This document shows positions 17,162 through 26,360 of a stretch of DNA of 64,000 nucleotides, one piece after another (the stretch's first letter is position 1; each line of letters starts with the position of its first letter). Both the position numbers and the translations under genes were made by a program. The stretch is from an uncultured bacterium (GTDB lineage: Bacteria > Actinomycetota > Coriobacteriia > Coriobacteriales > Coriobacteriaceae). The stretch is taken from the NCBI GenBank assembly GCA_905214525.1, contig CAJMMN010000009.1, positions 1 to 64,000 on the forward strand, written 5' to 3'. The notes under the pieces were generated by a model. The model was not told the DNA's origin. It was given only the letters and a program-made list of their open reading frames with translations, and ran no database searches.

Positions 17162-17584
17162 TCATGAATCAGACACGCCATCATCGCCATCCGGAGACGA
17201 CGGCCCGTTGCCCGGCTGTCGGCCGAAGATGGATTCCCCGTCGCCCAACGCTCCCAGGGATCGCAGCTCGCCGTCGAACCGGTCGCGTTCGGCTTGTTCG
17301 CGCAGTTCCCGCTCCCAGATCTCGTAGTCGTCGGCGTGCAGCCCCTCGTCGGGCCCGACCTTCCAGTCGAAGCGTCGCAGCCGGCTGATGCCGGGCATGA
17401 CGGTGCCGTCCGGACGTGTCAACGGATGGTTGACGACGACCTTGCTGCAGGTAGACCACTCGTCGGTGACGGCGAACCCGGATCCGTCGCCCAGCGTCTC
17501 GTATTCGCCCACGAGCCTCCTGCCTTGCTCGTACCATTCGCACATGTGCAGCGTGAACGACCCGTCCTCATGCTCCTCGTACAT
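17162..17584 (-). CDS. Hypothetical protein
   Basis: 140 residues with a good ribosome site (AGAGGAGAC) before ATG 17584. Sequence begins MYEEHEDGSFTLHMC and contains VGEYETLGDGSG and PDGTVMPGIS, shared with the neighbour at 16736-17113, so the two are probably an ancient duplication. The C-terminus is Gly/Ser/Asp-rich and looks disordered. No membrane segment or known motif is seen. It is probably cotranscribed with the genes on either side. Confidence 0.6.
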   Translation of the reverse strand: MYEEHEDGSFTLHMCEWYEQGRRLVGEYETLGDGSGFAVTDEWSTCSKVVVNHPLTRPDGTVMPGISRLRRFDWKVGPDEGLHADDYEIWERELREQAERDRFDGELRSLGALGDGESIFGRQPGNGPSSPDGDDGVSDS

Positions 17585-17606
17585 GACCGTCTCCTCTTCC
17601 GCAATC

Positions 17607-17987
17607 CTAGAGCTCGATGTCCTGGGCGAGCGTGGTGGCCGCGTCGTTTTTGTGTTCGATCCACCATGCCGCGTCGTTCATCCGCAGCACCTGCCTGCGC
17701 AGTTCGGCGAACGCGTCACGGTCCTCGATGCGCGCGTGGCGGGCGAGCACGTCGACCTGGCTGAGGGTGCGGCGTCGTATCGGCTCCGCCCGGTCGCACT
17801 GGGATTTCGAGCCCCACAGTTCGCAGAACCCGTCAAGCCTGTTGCGCTGCCGGGACGCGATGCCGATGCAGGCGGGGCATGACACCCGTTCCGCGTTCCT
17901 CACCCGCTGTTCGACGACCACGTACGGGCCGTCCACGTTGATCCGCTCCTGGTGCCCGCATGCGTGCGTGACGAATCTCCAAGCCAT
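17607..17987 (-). CDS. Hypothetical protein with Cys/His zinc-binding motif
   Basis: 126 residues; ATG 17987 is preceded by GGGAAGGCGG. The N-terminal half has CGH (about 10-12) and CPAC (about 37-40), a spacing that could bind one zinc ion. The rest is helical and Arg/Ala/Asp-rich. It begins the - strand operon reading into the two paralogous unknown genes. No function can be assigned. Confidence 0.6.
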   Translation of the reverse strand: MAWRFVTHACGHQERINVDGPYVVVEQRVRNAERVSCPACIGIASRQRNRLDGFCELWGSKSQCDRAEPIRRRTLSQVDVLARHARIEDRDAFAELRRQVLRMNDAAWWIEHKNDAATTLAQDIEL

Positions 17988-18139
17988 GACCTACCGCCTT
18001 CCCGAAAACAAGAACCGAACCAGCATTCGAACAAATGTTCTATTAAGGCGGGGACATGCACCCGTTTGACGCCCGGCGGGAACGCTACGACCGACGCGGG
18101 GCGCGCCGCGACTCCGGCCCGTATTCCGACGATGTCATG

Positions 18140-18155
18140 GTACAATTTATTGTAC
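18140..18155. promoter_or_regulatory. YefM operator palindrome
   Basis: GTACAAT-TT-ATTGTAC, 7-base arms around a 2-base centre, 16 bases before the yefM start. It contains the TGTACA-type core known for YefM-YoeB autoregulation. Confidence 0.75.
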
Positions 18156-18171
18156 AAACAGGAGGTGCGTG

Positions 18172-18438
18172 ATGACACAGGCCGTGGCCTACAGCAATTT
18201 CAGGGCGAATCTCAAGACCTATATGCGCAGGGTCAACGAGGACGCCGACACCCTTCTCGTGACCAACGCGGACCCGGAGGACAACGTGGTCGTGATGAGC
18301 GCCGACGACTACGATTCGCTCATGGAGACGCTGCGCGTCTACCAGAACCCGTATCTGAGCGATAAGGTGATGCGCGGCATGGCGCAGGTACGGCAGGGCC
18401 AGACGATGGCCCATGACCTTGTCGAAGCGGGCGCGTGA
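18172..18438 (+). CDS. yefM: YefM-type antitoxin (Phd/YefM family)
   Basis: 88 residues from ATG 18172, six bases after AGGAGG; a GTG lies one codon upstream. The N-terminus QAVAYSNFRANLKTYMRRVN and the following LLVTN...NVVVMSADDYDSLMETL are the typical Phd/YefM DNA-binding fold. The protein binds and silences YoeB and represses the operon through the palindrome at 18140-18155. Its stop overlaps the toxin start by one base. Confidence 0.9.
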   Translation: MTQAVAYSNFRANLKTYMRRVNEDADTLLVTNADPEDNVVVMSADDYDSLMETLRVYQNPYLSDKVMRGMAQVRQGQTMAHDLVEAGA

Positions 18439-18692
18439 TGCTGCTCTGCTGGACCGATGACGCCTGGGCCGACTACCTGTACTGGCAGGCTCAGGACCGC
18501 AGGACCCTCAAGCGCGTCAACACGCTCATCCGGGATATGCAGCGTACCCCGTTCGAGGGCATCGGCAAGCCCGAACCCCTCAAATGGGGCCTGTCCGGCG
18601 CATGGTCGCGGCGCATCGACTCAGCCAACCGTATCATCTATACCGTCGCCGACGACAGGCTCTGCATCCTCTCCGCGAAGGACCACTACTGA
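18438..18692 (+). CDS. yoeB: YoeB/Txe mRNA interferase toxin
   Basis: 84 residues from ATG 18438 (TGATG overlap with yefM), exactly the length of E. coli YoeB. Glu46, Arg65, His83 and Tyr84, the residues named for YoeB catalysis, are all conserved at identical positions (PEPLKW, SANRIIY, C-terminal KDHY). It cleaves mRNA in the ribosomal A site when free of YefM. The 3' end overlaps the convergent membrane-protein gene by seven bases. Nothing suggests inactivation. Confidence 0.93.
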   Translation: MLLCWTDDAWADYLYWQAQDRRTLKRVNTLIRDMQRTPFEGIGKPEPLKWGLSGAWSRRIDSANRIIYTVADDRLCILSAKDHY

Positions 18693-19750
18693 ATGACATG
18701 GGACGGAACGGCCTGTACCACCTTATCGACGTTTTCGGTCGACTCGGCTTTCTCTGACAGGATTCGCTGGCAGTTCCTGAGCCGGTTCCAATAGCGCTTT
18801 CGCCAGGCTGCGAACAGTCCCGCCACCAATGACAGCACAAACGTGCATAGCCATAACACGACGCCATTTACACCCTTCATATCTTTCAATGGGCCGAACC
18901 CAAATACGGCCACAGCAGTGGGGACGATTCCTCCTAAATCAAGCACCGCATTCGTTGCTTTGGCTTTGGTGTCGTTTTTCCTGATGAATTCGGGAAGATA
19001 TCGTTTGACGCGGGGATCCCAGTCCTTGATGTTGTCGAATGTGATCGATTCGGTTATTTCGTTCTTCAGAAACAAGGTCGAGGAAATCACGTACCGCCAT
19101 TCCAGCAGGGATGCGGAGTCGGCAAGACCGGAACCGATTTTTCCATCGGGCCAGCAATATGCGAGGGACAACGCGAACAGCCAGAACATGACCACGCACA
19201 TCAGCCTGATAAATGTATGGATAGGCCCTTCTACGTAGTAAAGGAGACCGGATAGCCCCATCCCGATCAACAAGGGTATTGGGACAATCTTCAGACGAAA
19301 CTTTGACGGCATGACATCTCTTACGATGATGGCACAGGCCACATACCAGCAGTAGACGAAGCCCACGGAAAGCAGCCACAGCGACGTTCCCGCCCCTGAA
19401 AAGGCCATTCCCTTTCCGCCGTAGTTGACGCAGGCCATTGCCACCCCCGCATCCCAGGACGCCAGCATGGACATGAGAAAGATGCCCTTTTCGAATTTCG
19501 TTGACCTATCACGGCCGAGCATGGGACCGAATACCGCCCATGAAAAGGTCGCCCATGCTGCCGACATGGCTCCAGCGACTATGACGCTTTCTTCATTCTG
19601 ATCTTTCCAGAAAAAATGCGTTCCTATGTAGAAACCCACCAGAGCCACGGCCAGGTCCAGCAGCAGCAATGCCAATCCCGGAATATTCTTCTTCATGCTC
19701 TTGCCTGTGCTGTTTTCGGCTTCATCCGGATTCGACGTATATGAATTCAT
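18686..19750 (-). CDS. Polytopic membrane protein, unknown
   Basis: 354 residues from ATG 19750 after GGAAGGGAAG. Roughly seven to eight hydrophobic segments are visible: about 24-45, 57-75, 90-108, 120-145, 155-172, 180-200 and two near 270-320. A soluble stretch (about 215-260) carries charged and aromatic residues. The DNA is visibly less GC-rich than the conjugation genes, suggesting separate acquisition. No family is recognised. It heads a set of three membrane-protein genes on this strand. Confidence 0.65.
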   Translation of the reverse strand: MNSYTSNPDEAENSTGKSMKKNIPGLALLLLDLAVALVGFYIGTHFFWKDQNEESVIVAGAMSAAWATFSWAVFGPMLGRDRSTKFEKGIFLMSMLASWDAGVAMACVNYGGKGMAFSGAGTSLWLLSVGFVYCWYVACAIIVRDVMPSKFRLKIVPIPLLIGMGLSGLLYYVEGPIHTFIRLMCVVMFWLFALSLAYCWPDGKIGSGLADSASLLEWRYVISSTLFLKNEITESITFDNIKDWDPRVKRYLPEFIRKNDTKAKATNAVLDLGGIVPTAVAVFGFGPLKDMKGVNGVVLWLCTFVLSLVAGLFAAWRKRYWNRLRNCQRILSEKAESTENVDKVVQAVPSHVIQ

Positions 19751-19832
19751 GATCGGCTTCCCTTCCTTCCACCTGCCGTCTCAACCACCGTATATCCGTG
19801 ATGATCCGTTTTCACGTGTTTTGTTGAGTTTA

Positions 19833-20213
19833 TTAGGACATCGCGGCGGCGCTTGTGCCGGCCACGAACGCGAGCACGACGAATGTGGTGAAGATGGGGT
19901 CCCAGAAGACGGTCACGAGGATGACGATCAGCACGATGTTCAGTATCACGCCGACGAGGTTTCCCGGCTTGTCCATGTCTTTTCTGAACAGATGGACTCC
20001 CATGCAGACCAGCAGGATTATGAACGCGAATCCGGTCAGCAGGAAAAACCAGTACCAGGGTTTTCCGGCGGTGGCGAAGGCCCGTTCGATCAGAGATCCG
20101 TTCATGACATCGTACTGGGAATGCAGCCAGTGCTTGTAGAATGCCAGCGCGATGATGTAGGCCAGGGATGCAAGTATGGTGGCTTTCTCTTCTACGGGGA
20201 TTTGTCTGATCAC
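19833..20213 (-). CDS. Small membrane protein, unknown
   Basis: 126 residues from GTG 20213 with AGGAAC upstream, 10 bases after the preceding gene's stop. Four hydrophobic segments (about 12-30, 53-75, 87-105, 107-122). No conserved motif identified. Tightly linked to the membrane protein at 20224-20742, so probably cotranscribed. Confidence 0.6.
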   Translation of the reverse strand: MIRQIPVEEKATILASLAYIIALAFYKHWLHSQYDVMNGSLIERAFATAGKPWYWFFLLTGFAFIILLVCMGVHLFRKDMDKPGNLVGVILNIVLIVILVTVFWDPIFTTFVVLAFVAGTSAAAMS

Positions 20214-20223
20214 GTTCCTGATT

Positions 20224-20742
20224 CTAGTGAACGATCAGTCCCGCCGCGAAGACGATCACGCCCCAGATGAACGTGAGTCGTGCGGGGTCCGCCTTGTCGC
20301 CGTGGCCGACCCATTCGAGCGCCGTCTTCATGCCGGCGAGCATCGTGTGGGCGAGCATGAGGCAGAACAGGAACACGGAGACCGCGAGCAGCGGGGTCAC
20401 CGTTTTCTCGACTGCCATATTCACCATTCCCGCTCCCAGGAGGACGAACGAGGCGACGGTGCAGGCCACGGCCGCCGCATCCGCGCGGCTTCTTTTCCCG
20501 TGTCCGATCAGCGGGTATACGCATAGGCAGCAGATGGCCAGCAGGACGAGCGGTGCCAGGGTCAGCGCGGTTTGCGCGTCCGCGTCGGAGACCATTCTCA
20601 GGTAGTCCGTTTTCCTCAGGCGCGGCAGCACGTGGTAGGAGAGGAATCCCAGCACGGCCGTCGACATGGCGGCGGCCATCCCGACGCGCAGCAGCACTCC
20701 CTTGCATATCGCCGCGGCATCGGTGCCATGTTCCTGCTCCAT
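20224..20742 (-). CDS. Membrane protein, unknown
   Basis: 172 residues from ATG 20742, favoured over ATG 20772 because GGAAGGAGC lies directly upstream. Five hydrophobic segments; short Arg/Lys-rich cytoplasmic loops. It lies immediately upstream of and in the same direction as the protein at 19833-20213, and is divergent from the conjugation operon. A role as accessory transfer or surface-exclusion protein is possible only by position. Confidence 0.6.
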   Translation of the reverse strand: MEQEHGTDAAAICKGVLLRVGMAAAMSTAVLGFLSYHVLPRLRKTDYLRMVSDADAQTALTLAPLVLLAICCLCVYPLIGHGKRSRADAAAVACTVASFVLLGAGMVNMAVEKTVTPLLAVSVFLFCLMLAHTMLAGMKTALEWVGHGDKADPARLTFIWGVIVFAAGLIVH

Positions 20743-20813
20743 GCCCTTGCTCCTTCCGTTCGTCGTTCCCATGCCGGTTTTCCCGGATCCGGTTCCCGGA
20801 CCGTTTCCCTGTT

Positions 20814-20870
20814 CCGGTTACGACGATAACCGGGTTTCCCGGCTCGGGCACGTTCCTGTTCATGCCCGAG
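20814..20870. promoter_or_regulatory. Two inverted repeats upstream of the conjugation operon
   Basis: CCGGTTA (20814-20820) with TAACCGG (20827-20833), and CTCGGGCA (20843-20850) with TGCCCGAG (20863-20870). They lie in the divergent gap between membrane protein and transfer operon and are candidate operators. No clear promoter hexamers are seen. Confidence 0.4.
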
Positions 20871-21010
20871 TCCTCGTGGCTGCCACCGTGGCCGCCGGCC
20901 GTTATCGGCGGCCCCGCTGGTGGTGTCCGTGGAGGCGTGGCCGCTTGCCCGTCCGTCGCGTCTTCCGTTTTCCGGTTCCGGTGTCGGCGGGCTGATTGGG
21001 AGAGTGTGTC

Positions 21011-21256
21011 ATGCTGTCGGTTCTGGTGTTGCTGCTGGTGGTGGCCGCGGCGTCGTTCGCGTATCGCGCGTTCTGGATGCTGCGGGCCCGTCCGTCGTCC
21101 CGGTATGTGGGGAGCCGTTTCCGTGACGAGGTGGTGGCGATGAGCCGTCGCCAGCGTCGTCGCGCGTTCTGGGGCAATGTGCTGCTGTGCGTGTTGTGCG
21201 TGGCCGCGATGGTGTTGGTCGGCGTGCTGGTGGGCGGCATGGGCGGCTCGGTGTGA
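21011..21256 (+). CDS. Small two-helix membrane protein of the transfer operon
   Basis: 81 residues from ATG 21011 (GGGAGAG upstream). Two hydrophobic helices (about 2-22 and 53-75) flank an Arg-rich loop (RYVGSRFRDEVVAMSRRQRRR). It stands directly before the VirB4-like ATPase gene on the same strand, a place where small inner-membrane components of type IV secretion systems are common. I cannot name its family. Confidence 0.6.
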   Translation: MLSVLVLLLVVAAASFAYRAFWMLRARPSSRYVGSRFRDEVVAMSRRQRRRAFWGNVLLCVLCVAAMVLVGVLVGGMGGSV

Positions 21257-21344
21257 CCGTCCGTCGTCGTTTCGCTTCCGGCCCGTCGGCGTGTCCGGCG
21301 GGCTTTCGTCTTGTGTGTGGGCCTGATCGTCGGAGGTTGGTGTG

Positions 21345-23021
21345 ATGTCTGGTTCGGCTGGGGATGCTCCGGTGTTGGAGGGAGAACACCGGTTGGGCGA
21401 GGGCATGCGTCGCGGCGTGTTCTGTCTGGGGCTGGTGCCGGTGGCGACGGGGTTGACGCTGCGCGAGGCGATGTGGATGCAGTGTTGTCTGACGGCGGGT
21501 GTGGAGCCCGGGCCGATGCCCGCGCATGCGTTCCGTCGCGCCGACCGGCATGCGGTGGAGGACGCGATGGGCGTGGCCCCGGGTCTGATGCGCGCGATGG
21601 CCGCGGATGCGAAACGGCGTCGGCGCATGGTGGATGCGGACGAGGAGGGGCGTCTGCCCCTCGGTTCGCCCTCCCCCGTGGACATGATGACCCGTGATTT
21701 CCGCGTGCGGCCGGTCACGGCGTGGCATCAGACCAGCACGGGGCGTGCGGGGGTCCTGTCCACGCTGGTGGCGGGGTCGGGGGCGCCTCGCATCGACGGG
21801 CCGGTCATCGGCGTGGATGTGCTGTCGCGTGAGTTGTGGCGGTTCGATTCGTGGGCGACGTATGACGCGCCGGGCGTTCACGGCCCGCATATGACGACCA
21901 GTCCGGACGTGTTCATCTGCGGTCTTCGCGGCAACGGCAAGTCGTTCGCGGCGAAGGTGATGGCGTTGCGTGAGATCGAGGCGGGCCGTCATGTGATCGT
22001 CCAGTCGGATCGCGAGGGCGAGTGGGGCCGGGTCGCCAATCATGTGGGAGGCCAGGTCGTCTCGCCGGGCGGCGGCCATTATCTGAACCCGTTCGCGTTG
22101 CCGGACCGTCCGTCCGCCGGCGAGGACGATCTGTGGCGTCAGGAGGTGCTTTCCGGGCGCAAGGCGGCGTTCATGAGTCTGGCGGAGGCGTTGCGTGAGG
22201 AGGGCGGCCCGTTCCCGTTGGATCGTGACATGCAGGTGGTCGTGGATCGTGTGGCGGTGTCGTTCGGCACGGGGCCGATGACGTTGGAGGCGGCGGTGGA
22301 CCGTCTCGCGGACCGTTCGTGGGTGGATGGGGAGTCGCCGTCGATGACGGGTTTCGAGCATGAGCCGGCGTTGGCGCGTGCGGCTGCGGCCGCGGCGGCG
22401 CGCGTGTATGCGCCGATGGTGCGTGGCGGCACCCTGTCGGGCATGTTCGACAGGGAGTCCACGATCCGGTTGGATCCGTCGAGCCCGATGATCGTGTTCG
22501 ACACGTCGAGTCCGGCGTTGAACAACGAGCAGCTCAAGCGCGTGTTCACGGCGGCGGTGAGCTCGTGGATCGACCGTCTGCTGCAGGGGCGTGACGGGAG
22601 GCGGCGGATCGTGGTCGACGAGGAGGCGTGGGATCTGCTGTCGAACGCGCGTCTGGTGGACTCGTTGCAGACCAGGCAGCGGTCCGCCGGCCATTGGGGG
22701 TGCGCGACCTGGCTGATCGTGCATGGCGTGAACGACATGACGCATGTGTTCGGCGAGGGCAGCGAGCTGCGTGGCCGTGTCGAGGAGATCCTCAACCAGA
22801 TGCAGACGAAGATCATCTTCCGTCAGGGCGGGTCGAACATCGACATGCTCAGCCGGCTGGTCCCGGATCTGAGCGAGGACGAGCGGCGGGTGATTCCCAC
22901 GCTGCCGCAGGGGCTGGGGGTGTGGAGGGTCGGCGCGGAGCATCCGCGTATGGTGCGCGCCCTGGCCGGTCCGACCCTGTCGGCCCTGTTCGACACGAGC
23001 GATCTGAGGTCCGCGGCCTGA
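21345..23021 (+). CDS. VirB4/TraC-like conjugation ATPase
   Basis: 558 residues from ATG 21345 after GGAGG. Walker A GLRGNGKS (about residues 195-202), HxIVQSDREGEWGRV next to it, and Walker B RRRIVVDEEAW (about 415-425), then RQRSAGHWGCATWLIVH and RVEEILNQMQTKIIFRQG, are the pattern of VirB4-type ATPases. These energise assembly of the type IV secretion channel at the membrane. Only the motor half is large; the N-terminal VirB4 domain is short. It is followed by the coupling protein gene 55 bases on. Confidence 0.85.
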   Translation: MSGSAGDAPVLEGEHRLGEGMRRGVFCLGLVPVATGLTLREAMWMQCCLTAGVEPGPMPAHAFRRADRHAVEDAMGVAPGLMRAMAADAKRRRRMVDADEEGRLPLGSPSPVDMMTRDFRVRPVTAWHQTSTGRAGVLSTLVAGSGAPRIDGPVIGVDVLSRELWRFDSWATYDAPGVHGPHMTTSPDVFICGLRGNGKSFAAKVMALREIEAGRHVIVQSDREGEWGRVANHVGGQVVSPGGGHYLNPFALPDRPSAGEDDLWRQEVLSGRKAAFMSLAEALREEGGPFPLDRDMQVVVDRVAVSFGTGPMTLEAAVDRLADRSWVDGESPSMTGFEHEPALARAAAAAAARVYAPMVRGGTLSGMFDRESTIRLDPSSPMIVFDTSSPALNNEQLKRVFTAAVSSWIDRLLQGRDGRRRIVVDEEAWDLLSNARLVDSLQTRQRSAGHWGCATWLIVHGVNDMTHVFGEGSELRGRVEEILNQMQTKIIFRQGGSNIDMLSRLVPDLSEDERRVIPTLPQGLGVWRVGAEHPRMVRALAGPTLSALFDTSDLRSAA

Positions 23022-23076
23022 ACCGCATCGTTTTTGTTGTATCCGTTTTCCGTATTCGTTGGTGAGGAGGCCGCTG

Positions 23077-25017
23077 ATGGCGGATGTGTCCGGGGATCGT
23101 CCCTGGTATGAGGAGCTGGCGCCCGATCTGGAGGGCGATGCCGGCCGGGGCGTGGAGGGGTCGCGTGTCGATTCGCGCCGTCGGGTCATGGCCGTGTGGC
23201 GTGGGTTCGAGGACTCGCGTGCGGGCGTGTGGCTGGCGGAGCATACGGGGCTTCTGGCCGCCCTGTCGCGTGAGGGGTCGGTGCTGGTGCGTCGTCTGGC
23301 CGTGGGCGTTCTGCTCGTGGCGATGGCGTTCACGCTGCTGCTGTTCGCGGCGGCGGGCGGCGATCCGGTGGCCGGCGGGCTGCTGTCCATGCCCTTCTGG
23401 ATGGCCGCGTTGGCCGTGTGCGCCGTGCTGTGGGCGTTCTGGGACGCGTACCGTGATTCCGGGGAACGGCTCGTGGATCGTCTGTCGTCGGCTCCGGGCA
23501 TGGCCACGCGTCGTCAGGTCGCGGCCGCGTGCGGGGTGCGCGAGGTGATGCGCACGATGGTGCCGAGCGTGCTGCCGGCCATGCTGGCCGCGGCCATGCG
23601 GGAGCGTCGCATGGGCGGCGACCCGGTGTGGCCGAGGCCCTGGCAGGCGGCCATGTACGTGGGCGAATGCCATCACGTCGGTGTCTGGCTGTCGTTGGAG
23701 ATGCACGCGTACGTGCTGGGACCGACCAGGTCCGGCAAGACAGTGACGGTCGTGATCCCCGCGGTGGTGGAGGCGCCCGGCTTCGTGCTGGCCACGTCGA
23801 CGCGCAGCGACATCATCTCGGCGACCCGTCGCCTGCGGGAGAGGGGTGTGGCGGATCCGTCGAACGGGGCCCGGTACGGCGGCCGTGGCCGTGTCCATAT
23901 CTTCGACCCGGAGGGGTTGGGCGCGGCGGATCCGCTGACCCGGCACAACATGCGTTGGACCCCGTTGCAGGGGTGCGAGGACCCGACCACGGCGATGCGC
24001 CGCGCGCAGACCCTGGTGGGTGTGGGCGGATTGGGCCAGGGGTCGAACAACAGGGAGTGGGGCGTGAGCGCGGGAGGCTATATCCAGGCGCTTCTGTATG
24101 CGGCGGCGATCAGCAACCTGCCGATCTCGAAATGCTACGAGTGGTCGGTCAGCCCCCGCAAGGCGCTCGAGGCCGCGGACCTGATCCGCGAGCATACGGG
24201 CGAACGGGAGATGCTGCGCTGGGCGGACACGATCCGTGGCCTGGAGACCATGGACACGCGCCAACGGTCGAGCGAATGGTTCGGCGTGAGGAACGCGTTC
24301 GCGATCCTCGCGGACCCGAAGGTGCGTTCGACGATGGATTTCTCGCCGCGCGACCCGCGTCTGATCGATCCGAGGCGCATGGTCGAGGATCATGACACCG
24401 TGTACGTGCTCAGCCGGCCGAAATCGCAGGCGGGCGGAGGCGTGAACGCGGGCCTGTTCGCCGTGCTCCTGCTGGACACGTTCCAGGAGGCGTGCCAGGA
24501 TCTCGCCCTGTCGCGCGAGGCGTCGGGACCCAACCTGCGCAAGATCGAGCCGCCGGCCCGGTTCGTGCTCGACGAGCTGAGCAACATCGAGACGTGGGGC
24601 GGCCTGCGCAACGCGATCACGCAGGGCGGCGGCAACGGCTATCAGTTGCTCGTGGTCGAGCAGTCGCGCGACATGATGGTGCGCGACTACGACCGGGAGA
24701 CCGAGCAGACCGTTTGGAACAACTGCAACCGGATCATGCTGGGCGGCGTCACCGACCGGGACAGCCTCGAATGGTGGGGCATGCAGATCGGCCGGCATGA
24801 GGTCACCCGTTTCGAGTCCACGTGGAATCCGGGACAGGGCCCGCTTGGAGGGGTCACGGAACGCCGCGGCGCGGAGGAGACGGTGCTGCCGTGGGAGCTG
24901 AGCCGTCTGCCGCGCGGGTGGATGGTCGTCCAGCCCGTGCGCGAGGCGCCGGCCCTGGTCCGCGCCCCGCATTTCATGGAACGCGGATGGTGGCATGACG
25001 CGGAAGGAGACAGGTGA
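23077..25017 (+). CDS. VirD4/TraG type IV coupling protein
   Basis: 646 residues from ATG 23077, six bases after GAGGAGG. Two N-terminal membrane helices (about 70-115), Walker A GPTRSGKT (about 210-217) with the following VVIPAVVEAPGFVLATSTRSDI, the FDPEGL motif, and Walker B FVLDELSNI (about 495). These are hallmarks of coupling ATPases, which deliver the relaxosome to the secretion channel. The stop overlaps the next start (ATG 25017). Together with the VirB4-like protein and the MobF relaxase this makes the element self-transfer-competent in principle. Confidence 0.9.
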   Translation: MADVSGDRPWYEELAPDLEGDAGRGVEGSRVDSRRRVMAVWRGFEDSRAGVWLAEHTGLLAALSREGSVLVRRLAVGVLLVAMAFTLLLFAAAGGDPVAGGLLSMPFWMAALAVCAVLWAFWDAYRDSGERLVDRLSSAPGMATRRQVAAACGVREVMRTMVPSVLPAMLAAAMRERRMGGDPVWPRPWQAAMYVGECHHVGVWLSLEMHAYVLGPTRSGKTVTVVIPAVVEAPGFVLATSTRSDIISATRRLRERGVADPSNGARYGGRGRVHIFDPEGLGAADPLTRHNMRWTPLQGCEDPTTAMRRAQTLVGVGGLGQGSNNREWGVSAGGYIQALLYAAAISNLPISKCYEWSVSPRKALEAADLIREHTGEREMLRWADTIRGLETMDTRQRSSEWFGVRNAFAILADPKVRSTMDFSPRDPRLIDPRRMVEDHDTVYVLSRPKSQAGGGVNAGLFAVLLLDTFQEACQDLALSREASGPNLRKIEPPARFVLDELSNIETWGGLRNAITQGGGNGYQLLVVEQSRDMMVRDYDRETEQTVWNNCNRIMLGGVTDRDSLEWWGMQIGRHEVTRFESTWNPGQGPLGGVTERRGAEETVLPWELSRLPRGWMVVQPVREAPALVRAPHFMERGWWHDAEGDR

Positions 25018-26360
25018 TGGACGACACCCGTGACGAGGTGGACGAGATCCTGGCCGGCATGACGGGAGGCCGGACCGGTACGGCCGGCGGCGTCTCATCC
25101 CCCGTGCCGCCGGCCGCGGACTGGGCCCGTGGGCTCGACGCCGCGTCGGCGTCGGCCGCGCGGCTGACCGTGCTCCTGTCGGACGTGTACAGGGCGCATC
25201 AGGGCAAGGACCCGTCGGCCAGCCTGGCCGCGCAGATCGAGCAGACCGTGCGCAACCTGACCGGCGAGCCTCCGCAAGAGCCGGAATACGGGCCGGGCCT
25301 GTGGACGGCGATGCCGCAACGCTCCTGGGAGACGATGGGCATGGCCCGGCCGATCGACTGGACCGGCGCGCCCTCGCGCACGGAGATCGACCTGATGACG
25401 ATGCACGCGATCCGCTACGGCGAATGGCTGTGCCGCACGTTCCCCACATGGGAGCAGACGCTGCCCGCCTGCTGGATCGAGCACGACGACGTGGTGGCCG
25501 AGGTGTTCGCCCTGAAATGCCATGCGGACCTGGCCGCGGCCTCCCCCAACGGCGGCATGTACATGCCGGCCCTCATGCAGGACATCCATCAGGCCCTCGC
25601 CCGGGTCAAGGAATACCTGACGGCGGCCGGCACGGGAGAATCCTCCCACGCGCATCACATGGACGGCGAACAGCATGCCTCGCGCCGACGCGCCCGGGAG
25701 GTCGAATACGAGTCGTGGTATCGCCGGCGCGGCGGATGGAAGACGGAACCGGCGTTCACCGGCCGTTGGCGGGGCGGCGAGGATTTCGTCTCCTCCACGC
25801 TCCTTGCCTATGGGACGCCTCCCTCGCCCGCCTCGCATGACGATCCCTCCGCCGACGTGCTCATGGCCACGCTGGCGGGCTGCGAGGAACGGCTGGACGG
25901 CTACCGGCGTTCCCGCGACGGCATCCGCCGCATGCCCGACGGGCCGGAACGCGACCGCCTGTCACGCCAGCTCGCCGCGGACACCGACGGCGATCTGCGG
26001 GAACTGTCCGACCGGTGGCGTGACTGGAGGTCCATGGAGCTCGCGGCCCGCGACCGGCTCGACCAGGCCATCGCCTCCATCGAACGACGGCTCGACGACC
26101 GGAAGGCACCCCTGTCCCATGAGGAGGCCGAGGAGGCGCGCGCACTGGCGTCACGGGGACGCGCCCTGCTCGACGAGGCCGGGGACCCGCGTTGGAACCC
26201 CGACTCGTACCGGCCCCGGGACCCGGACGAGGAGCTGAAGCTCGCGAAACGGCTCGAAGGCATCGCCCGTGAACGGGATCTCGATTCCCTGGAACAGCTC
26301 GACCGGCTCACGGCCACGATACGCGCGACGATCGGCCCGAGGGGAGGCATGCGCCCATGA
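25017..26360 (+). CDS. Conserved transfer-operon protein, unknown
   Basis: 447 residues from ATG 25017, one base overlapping the coupling protein's TGA. The N-terminal half is Ala/Gly-rich. A central block with WLCRTFPTWEQTLPACWIEHDDVVAEVFALKCH has the W..H..VV.E..AL look of small actinobacterial conjugation-associated domains, but I cannot confirm a family. The C-terminal third is helical and highly charged, probably coiled coil. No membrane segment. Its end overlaps the following gene by four bases. Confidence 0.6.
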   Translation: MDDTRDEVDEILAGMTGGRTGTAGGVSSPVPPAADWARGLDAASASAARLTVLLSDVYRAHQGKDPSASLAAQIEQTVRNLTGEPPQEPEYGPGLWTAMPQRSWETMGMARPIDWTGAPSRTEIDLMTMHAIRYGEWLCRTFPTWEQTLPACWIEHDDVVAEVFALKCHADLAAASPNGGMYMPALMQDIHQALARVKEYLTAAGTGESSHAHHMDGEQHASRRRAREVEYESWYRRRGGWKTEPAFTGRWRGGEDFVSSTLLAYGTPPSPASHDDPSADVLMATLAGCEERLDGYRRSRDGIRRMPDGPERDRLSRQLAADTDGDLRELSDRWRDWRSMELAARDRLDQAIASIERRLDDRKAPLSHEEAEEARALASRGRALLDEAGDPRWNPDSYRPRDPDEELKLAKRLEGIARERDLDSLEQLDRLTATIRATIGPRGGMRP

